NCBI GenBank assembly: GCA_012521525.1
Contig: JAAYMG010000407.1
Coordinates: forward strand, 1-13,453
Direction: 5' to 3'
Source: Clostridiales bacterium
Lineage (GTDB): Bacteria > Bacillota > Clostridia > Oscillospirales > JAAYOS01
Length of the DNA stretch: 13,453 nt
Shown here in pieces: positions 6,184 through 13,175 of this stretch. Position numbers and translations under genes: made by a program. Below the pieces are notes generated by a model. It saw only the letters and a program-made list of their open reading frames with translations. It searched no databases and was not told where the DNA came from. The stretch's first letter is position 1; every line of letters begins with the position of its first letter.

Positions 6184-6268
6184 TCGTACAAAGAGGAACG
6201 AGAGAAAGACACCCCTGCTAAGGGCGTCTGCTACAAAGTTCGGCTGGGTTCCGCAGCTCTTTGTACGA
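6184..6268 (-). promoter_or_regulatory. Expression platform of the cobalamin riboswitch
   Basis: Between the aptamer and the DUF4430 ribosome site, a perfect 12-bp inverted repeat (TCGTACAAAGAG at 6257-6268 read on the minus strand, CTCTTTGTACGA at 6184-6195) encloses about 60 nt. The core of the first arm, TACAAAG, can instead pair with the nearer CTTTGTA (6232-6238). A third hairpin (6208-6228, GACGCCC with GGGTGTC, one G-U) is followed only by a mixed T/C run. These alternatives suggest a switch, but whether it acts on transcription or translation is unclear. Confidence 0.5.
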
Positions 6269-6270
6269 CA

Positions 6271-6390
6271 GATCAGGCAGGTTATCTGACTTCGGGAACA
6301 GCGTGCGCAGTTCCGCTTCACAGTGACGGCCTCGCGGGAGAATCTCACTCCCATTCCCCTGTTAACTACCGCTAAGGATAGATCCTGATC
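6271..6390 (-). promoter_or_regulatory. Cobalamin (B12) riboswitch aptamer
   Basis: On the minus strand the closing stem GATCAGG (6384-6390) pairs with CCTGATC (6271-6277). Inside are the conserved GGGAATGGGAGTGAGA...TCCC element, the GCCGTCACTGT block (family consensus GCCACTG), and the B12 box AAGTCAGATAACCTGCC (6276-6292). It is directly upstream of the DUF4430 and ECF S genes, which it should repress when adenosyl- or methylcobalamin is plentiful. Confidence 0.92.
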
Positions 6391-6398
6391 CCTATTTA

Positions 6399-6427
6399 CT
6401 TATCCTCTACAAGATAACACAAATCAA
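6399..6427 (-). promoter_or_regulatory. Candidate promoter of the B12 operon
   Basis: TTGATT (6422-6427), 17-bp spacer, GATAAG (6399-6404) on the minus strand. Each box matches the consensus at four of six positions. The implied start near 6392 is just ahead of the first aptamer stem, which is the expected place. Confidence 0.45.
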
Positions 6428-6465
6428 CACAAATTACAACCTGCTTATTGAACAGGCCCAGCAAC

Positions 6466-6727
6466 CAAGGGCAACCAAGGGGACGGTTCTTTTGGCCGTG
6501 ACCAAGTCCGACCAAGGGCCACGACCAAGGGTGACCAGGGGGACGGTTCTCTTGGCCTAAAACAGCCAAGGGCCACGACCAGGGGGGGACGGTTCTCCTG
6601 GTTGAAAACCAGCCAAAAAACCGTCCCCCTTGGTTGATTTGTCGGAAGCCAGCCAAAAGAACCGTCCCCCTGGTCAGCCCCTTGGTCAGTCGCCAAAAGA
6701 ACCGTCCCCCTGGTCGACCCCTGGTCG
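6466..6727. repeat. REP-like element array, three direct and three inverted copies
   Basis: The core GGGGACGGTTCT occurs on the plus strand at about 6479-6490, 6539-6550 and 6585-6596, and its inverse AGAACCGTCCCC at about 6619-6630 (variant AAACCGTCCCCC), 6658-6670 and 6698-6710. Copies carry flanking TTTTGGC/GCCAAAA and are separated by CCAAGGG/CCAGGG words. The left three face the right three, making one large imperfect palindrome directly after the gatB stop. GGGGACGGTTCT-type repeats recur in many Clostridia-related genomes and I associate them with REP-associated (Y1) transposases; none is encoded here. As RNA the array would fold strongly and may end or stabilise the gat transcript. 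Pro/Trp-rich open frames across it are by-products. Confidence 0.8.
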
Positions 6728-6729
6728 AA

Positions 6730-8151
6730 CTAACTAAGTTGTTTTTTCAGTAATTGACCGATAATGACCGCGTTTCCACGTCCGTTGGTTTTAGCCATCG
6801 CTTTTCCGATCAGAGCCTGGATCGCAGCGGTTTTTCCGCTTCTGTAGTCGTTTGCAGGCTTCGGGTTTTCCTCAAGCACCTCCTGTACGACCTTCTCAAG
6901 CAAAGCTATGTCGCTGACCTGCTCCAGACCCCGTTCCTTTACTATGGTCTCAGGATCAAGCTCTGTGCCTGCGATTTCCTTCAAGACCTGCTTCGCAGTA
7001 CCGGTATTTATCCTGCCTGTACCCAGCATCTCGGCCAAAGAAGCGATCTGTTCCGGAGAGAAAGGCACTTCGGCATCATCATTCTCCAATAAACGGAACA
7101 CTTCAGTGATGATCAGGTTTGCAACTATCTTCGTATGAGTAGTCAAAGCCGCACACCGCTCAAACAAGTCGGCAACCTCTATACGTGACACGATCATCTC
7201 GGCATCATAGGCCGTGATTCCATATTGACTGACATACTCGGCTTTGCGTTCGTCTGGAAGTTTAGGGATGGAAGCCCTCCAGTCACGAAGCATGTCCCCG
7301 GTAACTTCAATCGGTGCGAGATCGGGATCCGGAAAATAGCGGTAATCGTCCGCATTTTCTTTTGTCCTCATGGAATAAGTCTTGCCGGTCGCGGGATCGA
7401 ATCGTCTTGTCTCCTGGATGACGGGATCACCCGACTCCAGCATGTCGATTTGCCGCTTTGACTCATATTCTATAGCACTTATTATGAAAGAAAACGAGTT
7501 GAGGTTCTTGATCTCTGTACGTACTCCGAGAGTACTCTCTCCCTTTTTTCTCACGGAGAGGTTGACATCGCAGCGGAACTCGCCCTTGTTCATCTTGCAG
7601 TCGGATACGCCGGTATAGATAAGGATCGCGCGAAGCTTCTGAAGGAATGCACGGACCTCTTCTGCGGAGCGAAGATCGGGTTCCGTTACGATCTCAATCA
7701 GAGGGACACCGCAGCGGTTCATATCTACGAGTGTACCGAGGCGGTCATCATGTACCAGCTTACCCGCATCCTCTTCTATATGGATCCTGGTAATACCGAT
7801 CCTTTTGGCTCCGGAACCTGTTTCTATATTCAAATACCCGTGCTCACAGAGGGGCAGATCATATTGAGAGATCTGATATGCCTTGGGAAGATCCGGATAG
7901 AAGTAGTTCTTGCGGTCCTGTTTAGAGCGGGACGCTATCGTGCAATTGGTTGCAAGCCCTGCTTTCACCGCATATTCAACTATCAGCCGGTTCAGCACCG
8001 GAAGTGCACCGGGGAGGCCCATGCAGACAGGACAGCATTGCGTGTTGGGTTCGGCTCCGAAATCCGTCGGGCATGAGCAGAATATCTTAGTCTTTGTTTT
8101 CAGTTCACAGTGGATCTCCAGTCCTATTACAACTTCATATTCCCCTGTCAT
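6730..8151 (-). CDS. gatB: Asp/Glu-tRNA amidotransferase subunit B
   Basis: 473 residues, usual length. GatB is the kinase/tRNA-binding subunit of GatCAB: it activates the side chain of Asp or Glu mischarged on tRNA-Asn or tRNA-Gln and receives ammonia from GatA. Seen are YEVVIGLEIHCELKTKTKIF at 5-24, RKNYFYPDLPKAYQISQYDLP, GITRIHIEEDAGK, DYRYFPDPDL, and the C-terminal YqeY-like tail ending near NAVIIGQLLKKQLS. Cys25, Cys27, Cys40 and Cys43 (CSC...CPVC) would make the zinc site found in part of the family. The ATG at 8149-8151 follows GGAGGTG with 8-nt spacing. An in-frame start 29 codons earlier is ignored because it lies inside gatA. The gene overlaps gatA by 17 bp. Confidence 0.95.
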   Translation of the reverse strand: MTGEYEVVIGLEIHCELKTKTKIFCSCPTDFGAEPNTQCCPVCMGLPGALPVLNRLIVEYAVKAGLATNCTIASRSKQDRKNYFYPDLPKAYQISQYDLPLCEHGYLNIETGSGAKRIGITRIHIEEDAGKLVHDDRLGTLVDMNRCGVPLIEIVTEPDLRSAEEVRAFLQKLRAILIYTGVSDCKMNKGEFRCDVNLSVRKKGESTLGVRTEIKNLNSFSFIISAIEYESKRQIDMLESGDPVIQETRRFDPATGKTYSMRTKENADDYRYFPDPDLAPIEVTGDMLRDWRASIPKLPDERKAEYVSQYGITAYDAEMIVSRIEVADLFERCAALTTHTKIVANLIITEVFRLLENDDAEVPFSPEQIASLAEMLGTGRINTGTAKQVLKEIAGTELDPETIVKERGLEQVSDIALLEKVVQEVLEENPKPANDYRSGKTAAIQALIGKAMAKTNGRGNAVIIGQLLKKQLS

Positions 8152-9622
8152 GAGAGACGCACCTCCTGTCAATGTCGAACCGGATAGGATGAGTTTGCTC
8201 GAACGCGTACCCTGCCCTGTAAAGGAGCGCTTCATCAAAAGGCTTTGCTATGAGCTGCATACCGATTGGAAGGCCTTCAGTCGTTTTCGCACACGGAAGA
8301 GACAGCGCAGGAAGTCCGGCTATATTTACGGGCACTGTGAACGCATCCCCCATATACATCTCCAACGGGTCAGAAACCTTTTCCCCAATTTTGTATGCCG
8401 GTGTCGGTGCTACGGGAGAAAGGATCAGGTCGCACTTCTCAAAGATAGCGTTGAACTCACCGGCAACCAGGGTTCTCACCTGCAGTGCCTTTTTATAATA
8501 GGCATCGTAATATCCCGCACTAAGCGCGAAGGTACCGAGCATGATCCGGCGCTTTACTTCGCTTCCGAAGCCTTCACTTCGCGAGTTGATATATAGCTCT
8601 TCGATGCTGTCAGAGTTCACTGCCCTGTGTCCATATCGGATCCCGTCAAAGCGGGCAAGGTTAGAGGACGCTTCTGCGCTTGATATGACGTAATATGCCG
8701 GCAGAGCATATTCAAGCGTCGACAGGGAGACCTCGATGATCCCGGCACCCAACTCCTCAAATGCTGATGCCGCCGCAAGTATCCCGGCCTTGACTTCTGA
8801 AGAAACACCGTCGGCGAAAAACTCCCTGGGCAAAGCGATTTTCAGGCCTCTGACTCCCTCTTCGAGCCCGCTCGTGAAATCGCCGAAGTGACGGTTTACA
8901 GACGTCGTATCCCTGGGATCGTGACCCGCGATCGCGTTCAGGACCAGGGCATTGTCGCGCACGTTTTTCGTGATCGGTCCGATCTGGTCGAGTGACGATG
9001 CGAAAGCGACAAGTCCGTACCTCGAAACGGTTCCGTAGGTGGGCTTCATACCCACCACACCGCAGAACGCAGCAGGCTGTCTTATTGATCCTCCGGTATC
9101 GGAGCCGAGCGCATACGCAGCTTCGTTTGCGGCGACAGCGGCAGCGGAACCACCCGAGCTGCCGCCAGGAACGCTGTCTACGCATCTCGGGTTCCTGACA
9201 GGCCTGTAATAAGAATTTTCGCTCGTGGAGCCCATGGCGAACTCATCCATATTGAGTTTTCCGAGTACTATGGCATCCAGTTGCTTCAGCTTCTCGATCA
9301 CAGTGGCATCATAGGGCGGTGCAAATCCATCAAGCATTTTGGATGCGCAAGTCGTTTTCATACCTTTTGTGCAGATATTGTCTTTGATGCCGGCAGGTAT
9401 TCCTGAGAGCACCGGCATATCAACACCGGATGCCCTCATCTTATCTATCTCTTCCGCTTTTAGCAGGGCTGCTTCCTCAAAAACCGAGATATATGCACCT
9501 ATAATGCCGTCCTTGGCTTTGATCTCATCGAGATACGCCTTCGTTATTTCGGCCGATGACAGTTCTTTTGCCCTCAGCAGTTCCGCAAGTTCTGTGATCG
9601 CGAGTGTCGTTATTTCACTCAT
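8135..9622 (-). CDS. gatA: Asp/Glu-tRNA amidotransferase subunit A
   Basis: 495 residues, usual length. GatA is the glutaminase of GatCAB, releasing ammonia from glutamine and channelling it to GatB. It has the amidase-signature fold with the full Ser-cisSer-Lys triad: Lys80 (AGIKDN), Ser155 (PGGSSGGSA) and Ser179 (DTGGSIRQPA). The C-terminal half shows ALPAYYVISSAEASSNLARFDG and the conserved RIMLGTFALSAGYYDAYY block. The ATG at 9620-9622 is chosen over a start 26 codons upstream because the sequence aligns from MSEITTLAI; the AAAGGAGG site is 13 nt away, rather far. Preceded by a 490-bp non-coding spacer after aspS-gatC, and overlapping gatB downstream. Confidence 0.95.
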   Translation of the reverse strand: MSEITTLAITELAELLRAKELSSAEITKAYLDEIKAKDGIIGAYISVFEEAALLKAEEIDKMRASGVDMPVLSGIPAGIKDNICTKGMKTTCASKMLDGFAPPYDATVIEKLKQLDAIVLGKLNMDEFAMGSTSENSYYRPVRNPRCVDSVPGGSSGGSAAAVAANEAAYALGSDTGGSIRQPAAFCGVVGMKPTYGTVSRYGLVAFASSLDQIGPITKNVRDNALVLNAIAGHDPRDTTSVNRHFGDFTSGLEEGVRGLKIALPREFFADGVSSEVKAGILAAASAFEELGAGIIEVSLSTLEYALPAYYVISSAEASSNLARFDGIRYGHRAVNSDSIEELYINSRSEGFGSEVKRRIMLGTFALSAGYYDAYYKKALQVRTLVAGEFNAIFEKCDLILSPVAPTPAYKIGEKVSDPLEMYMGDAFTVPVNIAGLPALSLPCAKTTEGLPIGMQLIAKPFDEALLYRAGYAFEQTHPIRFDIDRRCVSHDRGI

Positions 9623-9781
9623 GGTGGTCCTTTTGCCTCCTTTCGGATATGCTATATGCCTTACCCGCATATGGCATTTTTTATGGTTGAAGGGTTTCAA
9701 GTGCCTGGTGGCTTCGGACAGATTACTTAGCGCTTTTTACTTAGAGTATGACTCCGCGTTTCTTAACCTGGAGTCCGCTTT

Positions 9782-10035
9782 AGAGATCGATCAATGTTTT
9801 TTGGCATTGGTCTGTTTTCGTCTTATAAGCTTAGTCTTATAAGCTAATCTACGACATTTTGCAGACTGATTTATGATATTGCCATTGGTCTGCCAACGTT
9901 TGATTCTTCGATAAGCGTTTTTGCATTGGTCTGTTCTATGTCTCAGAGATCGATCAGGTTTTTGCAATGGTCCGTTTTACGTCCTATATGCCATTCGGCA
10001 ATTTTATGATTTGTCTGTTCTGCGTTTATAGGTTT
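9782..10035. repeat. Degenerate ~41-bp tandem repeats between aspS-gatC and gatA
   Basis: This fills most of the 490-bp gene-free gap 9623-10112. The plus-strand word GCATTGGTCTG or a variant begins at about 9804, 9882, 9923, 9964 (AATGGTCCG form) and 10008 (ATTTGTCTG form). Spacings are 78 (twice 39), 41, 41 and about 43 bp. A second word, AGAGATCGATCA, occurs at 9782 and 9945, 163 bp apart, about four units, which supports the same period. On the minus strand the unit begins CAGACCAATGCAAAAAC. There is no conserved open frame. The remaining parts of the gap (9623-9781 and 10036-10112) show no gene; a small ATATGC/GCATAT inverted repeat stands near 9644-9670. Confidence 0.65.
9820..9845. repeat. 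Short direct repeat GTCTTATAAGCT
   Basis: Two perfect 12-bp copies at 9820-9831 and 9834-9845 with a 14-bp period inside the larger repeat array. It is probably a recent local duplication by slippage; TTATAA makes each copy partly palindromic. Confidence 0.7.
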
Positions 10036-10112
10036 ATTTACGTTTTTGGACATTTACTGCATTGATTCAAAATCCATCGATCTGAATCTCATGGAATTGA
10101 TTTACTTCCGCA

Positions 10113-12314
10113 TCATTCTACAGTTCTGGGCACGACTACATAATGCTCATTCCCTGACGGTGCATTGAAAAGCACAAGCCCCCGCTCAAGAGGTTTTTGC
10201 GGTATATCATTCCTGAACACGTTCGCTATCGGTACGACATGCGAGGTGACAGGTACTCCTTCCGTGTCGATATCTTTGAGTTTATCGGCAAAGGAGATGA
10301 TTGCCAGCATCTCACGGGTGATCGCCTCCCGCTCCTCGTCCCTGATGCGTAGACATGCCAGTTTTGCGACCTTATCCACATCAACAGAAGGAACGCGGTT
10401 CTGCCTTTTGCTTTTTTCCTCAACTAACTGCCCGACAGGTTCAAACGGACTTTTTTGCATTACCGGCTTCAGGAACCCTGGTTGGTTGAAATCTATAGTG
10501 TCCGTATCTCCTACGGTCATCAAATCCACATTGGACCGGATTTGCTTTGCGCTCCCGCGATGTTGCAAATGTAGAACTTCAAGCTGTTTTTGGTCTACAA
10601 CCCCTGGTGCGGAAGTAAGTGGGCAGGAAGCGTCCTTTGCTTTCGGGAAAGCGATCACCTCGCGGATCGAATCCGCACCTGCCATCAGCATCACCAGCCT
10701 GTCAAGGCCGAATGCAAATCCTCCGTGCGGAGGAGTTCCGTAGCGGAACGCGTCGATCATGAATCCGAAACGCTCCTTGATCTCATCCGGTGTGAAACCC
10801 AGCGCCTTGAACATCATCTGCTGTACGTCACTGCGATGGATCCGTATGCTTCCGCTTCCAAGTTCGATGCCGTTCAGCACTACGTCGTAAGCCTGCGCCC
10901 TGACCCGGGATGGATCGGTGAAAAGATATTGCAGGTCCTCCGGGTAAGGCATCGTGAAAGGATGGTGTGTGGCAACATACCTGTTTTTTTCTTCCGAATA
11001 CTCGAATTGCGGAAAATCTGTTACGAAAAGGAATTTATAGTCGTCCTTCCTGCGCAAGTTCAGCATGTCGGCGATATACAGGCGCAGTCCGCCAAGCGTT
11101 TTTCGAACAACAGGCAGCTTATCCGCACAGAAAAGGATGAAGTCTCCGGGTCCGGCATCGGCTGCATCCAGGATCCCCTCCAGCTCTTCCTGAGTCATGA
11201 ATTTTGTCAGGATGGAGTAGAGCTCTCCGGACTCGCGTACAGCGATCCAGGCCATCCCCTTCGCCCCCAGGTCAAGCGCCTTCTCCGTAAGCTCGTCGAT
11301 CTCACTTCGCGTGAGCGACGCTCCGCCTTTCACGTTTATTGCCCGGACGACACCGCCGCATTCTACCGCTTTTCTAAAGACGCCGAATCCGCTTCCCCTC
11401 ACCTTTTCGGTGAGATCTACGATCGGAAGCCCGAATCGAAGGTCGGGCTTGTCGCTTCCATAGCGGTCCATCGCCTCAGTCCAGGTAAGGCGTGGGAACG
11501 GTTCGGTAATGCAGATCCCCATGACCGATTCGAAAATATGCCTAAACAGATCTTCAAGAAGATCAAGGACGTCATCCTGGCCCACAAATGACATTTCCAT
11601 ATCGACCTGAGTAAATTCGGGCTGTCTGTCAGCACGCAGGTCCTCGTCCCTGAAGCAGCGGGCTACCTGGTAGTAACGGTCGATCCCTCCGACCATGAGC
11701 AACTGTTTGAAGATCTGCGGAGACTGCGGCAGCGCGTAGAAGGTCCCAGGATGGACCCGGCTGGGGACCAGATAATCCCGTGCCCCCTCCGGCGTACTCT
11801 TTGTGAGGATCGGTGTCTCGACCTCGATAAATCCGTGTCCGTCAAGGAAGGCCTGCGCCGCACGAACGACCCGCTGACGCAGCCTGAGATTTTCGATCAT
11901 GCGCGGGCGCCGGAGGTCAAGATACCTGTAACGGAGTCTAAGTTCTTCCCTGATCTGAATGTTGTCATCCGGTATGAACGGAAGGGGATCAGCGGCGGAA
12001 AGCAGCTCCGCGTGTTCAGCCGCAAGCTCGATCGTCCCTGTTGCTATTTTGGGGTTGTAAGTCTCCTCGCCCCGGATCCTGATCATGCCTGTGACACTGA
12101 GCACCGACTGGTTTCGAAGTCCCTCCGCCATATTGAAATCATCACCGGAAACGATGCCCGAATCGAAGACGACCTGGAGTGTCCCTTCCCTGTCGCGCAG
12201 GTCTATGAATATGACTCCGCCCATATCCCGCTTCGACAGGACCCAACCGCAGACTGTCACCGTGCGGCCGACATCCTTCTCTCCCAGCGTTCCGCAATAA
12301 TCAGTCCTTTTCAT
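10113..12314 (-). CDS. aspS/gatC: Aspartyl-tRNA synthetase fused to GatC
   Basis: 733 residues in one uninterrupted frame, against about 590 for bacterial AspRS and 95 for GatC. Residues 1-110 are the OB-fold anticodon domain (VTVCGWVLSKRDMGG); the class II core has motif 2 at 221-240 (FRDEDLRADRQPEFTQ), the bacterial insertion GAD domain at about 290-420, motif 3 at 532-543 (GFAFGLDRLVML), and the normal end QKQLEVLHLQ near 575-584. About 60 linker residues follow, then GatC from 643: VDVDKVAKLACLRIRDEE, DTEGVPVTSHVVP, and the terminal VVVPRTVE. The product would make Asp-tRNA, probably Asp-tRNA-Asn as well, and carry its own amidotransferase scaffold. Position 31 is Met, neither the Leu of E. 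coli AspRS nor the His of the non-discriminating Pseudomonas enzyme. The start has GGAGG 10 nt upstream. Confidence 0.92.
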   Translation of the reverse strand: MKRTDYCGTLGEKDVGRTVTVCGWVLSKRDMGGVIFIDLRDREGTLQVVFDSGIVSGDDFNMAEGLRNQSVLSVTGMIRIRGEETYNPKIATGTIELAAEHAELLSAADPLPFIPDDNIQIREELRLRYRYLDLRRPRMIENLRLRQRVVRAAQAFLDGHGFIEVETPILTKSTPEGARDYLVPSRVHPGTFYALPQSPQIFKQLLMVGGIDRYYQVARCFRDEDLRADRQPEFTQVDMEMSFVGQDDVLDLLEDLFRHIFESVMGICITEPFPRLTWTEAMDRYGSDKPDLRFGLPIVDLTEKVRGSGFGVFRKAVECGGVVRAINVKGGASLTRSEIDELTEKALDLGAKGMAWIAVRESGELYSILTKFMTQEELEGILDAADAGPGDFILFCADKLPVVRKTLGGLRLYIADMLNLRRKDDYKFLFVTDFPQFEYSEEKNRYVATHHPFTMPYPEDLQYLFTDPSRVRAQAYDVVLNGIELGSGSIRIHRSDVQQMMFKALGFTPDEIKERFGFMIDAFRYGTPPHGGFAFGLDRLVMLMAGADSIREVIAFPKAKDASCPLTSAPGVVDQKQLEVLHLQHRGSAKQIRSNVDLMTVGDTDTIDFNQPGFLKPVMQKSPFEPVGQLVEEKSKRQNRVPSVDVDKVAKLACLRIRDEEREAITREMLAIISFADKLKDIDTEGVPVTSHVVPIANVFRNDIPQKPLERGLVLFNAPSGNEHYVVVPRTVE

Positions 12315-12371
12315 GTAATGTTGACCTCCTTCCTGAGCTCAGACCTGATTTTCAGATATAAAAAACCATGT

Positions 12372-12406
12372 AAAAAAGCCCTCCGTCCCCATTGGGACGA
12401 AAGGCT
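12372..12406 (-). terminator. T-box terminator hairpin before aspS-gatC
   Basis: AGCCTTTCGTCCC pairs with GGGACGGAGGGCT over 13 bp (two G-U) around AATG, followed by six T (12377-12372) on the minus strand. Its 5' arm contains the CGTCCC that instead pairs with the T-box sequence when uncharged tRNA binds. Confidence 0.9.
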
Positions 12407-12695
12407 CTTGATCTTCCGCGGTACCACCCATTTTGGCTGCATTGCAGCCCTCTCTCTTCGACACTCTGTAAAAGCAATGTCTATCGGCTATAACGTGCCG
12501 ACCACGTCCAAGTCTACTAAGGATCGCTCCTGTTCGGTTGGCGACTCCGGGATGTTCTTCGTTCAAAACTCCGTACCGTATTCGCACCGACTAACGGCTC
12601 TCTGTGACTTACGTTTTGAAGTACTCTTCCCATCACTGTCTTTTGATGGATGTATTCAGTTCGTCAATGATCCGCAAACTGCGAAATAAATATTG
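12372..12695 (-). promoter_or_regulatory. T-box leader of the aspS-gatC / gatA / gatB operon
   Basis: On the minus strand the T-box sequence TGGGTGGTACCGCGG (12416-12430) is followed by the CGTCCC antiterminator partner. Stem I runs from 12640 to 12543. Its base is a k-turn (GAC-AGT-GA against GA-GTC), then a GGGA/TCCC helix, then a specifier loop with AGTA on the 5' side (12622-12625 area) and CGAAGAACA on the 3' side, then TTCAAAAC paired with GTTTTGAA, an AGAGAG bulge and a GGTG apical loop. The likely specifier is AAC (12554-12556, Asn); the overlapping GAA (12555-12557, Glu) is also unpaired. The variable base of TGGN is T. A shortage of Asn-tRNA (possibly also Glu-tRNA) should turn the operon on. 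Confidence 0.9.
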
Positions 12696-12701
12696 TTGAT
12701 G

Positions 12702-12730
12702 AGTATAATTCAAACTTTTTTATTTGTCAA
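12702..12730 (-). promoter_or_regulatory. Promoter of the aspS-gatC operon
   Basis: TTGACA (12725-12730), 17-bp spacer, TATACT (12702-12707) on the minus strand: near-perfect sigma-A consensus, start near 12695, just before the T-box stem I. Confidence 0.85.
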
Positions 12731-13175
12731 TATTTTTTTGATTATTTTAGTGCATCACATTCTGGAAAAGAAATAACATAACTTCCATGATCCGGATGCA
12801 AGCACCGAACATGAAGCTGCACTGTTGAAGAACACTTCATTTAGTGCTATACTGATACCAAACATAAACTTAACATGTTAGTCAGACATTTTATTATTGA
12901 ATAATATCAGAGCAGAACACGGCAACGCATTATGTCAATATAATACAAAGCTCGGATTATGACAGGCAGCACTATTTATATACTGTCAACTGAATAATGA
13001 CGTAATAGTATTCAGGAAATAAACCTAACACCGTTAATTGAACTCCATTATTGAAGTCTATAAAATTTTAACCGGTACTATATGCTTAGTTTATCACTGC
13101 CTGGTTATATGAGTCCCTGCTCATAGGCTTGGATCATCTTTTTGACCATGAATCATAATATAAAGGAGTATGTGT
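12731..13175. other. AT-rich divergent intergenic region without a gene
   Basis: It separates the aspS promoter from the plus-strand DUF1593 gene. I see no open frame with a ribosome site. Besides the candidate promoter at 12825-12853 it has a second weak one (TTGAAC 13038-13043, 17 bp, TAAAAT 13061-13066), and small inverted repeats: ATTATTGAATAAT near 12893-12905, and CTGAATA (12990-12996) with TATTCAG (13009-13015). No known riboswitch pattern was recognised. Confidence 0.6.
12825..12853 (+). promoter_or_regulatory. Candidate promoter for the DUF1593 gene
   Basis: TTGAAG (12825-12830), 17-bp spacer, TATACT (12848-12853) with an extended TG one base before the -10. A start near 12860 would give an untranslated leader of about 315 nt before the gene at 13176. 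Confidence 0.5.

Noticed and set aside
6396..6696. Two Pro/Trp-rich frames on the minus strand
   Set aside because: They are translations of the REP-like repeats in overlapping frames, with no ribosome site or family match.
10590..11591. 333-codon plus-strand frame opposite aspS
   Set aside because: Antisense shadow of the high-GC third positions of AspRS; no ribosome site and no recognisable protein family, whereas the minus frame is unambiguous AspRS.
12339..12587. 82-codon minus-strand frame and the long plus-strand frame 11751-12689
   Set aside because: The first lies within the T-box RNA; the second is a shadow of aspS-gatC running into that leader. Both lack ribosome sites and family resemblance.
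12875..12904. Nine-codon frame (MLVRHFIIE) in the DUF1593 leader as a second attenuator peptide
   Set aside because: No ribosome site, no run of one amino acid, and no terminator/antiterminator pair follows.
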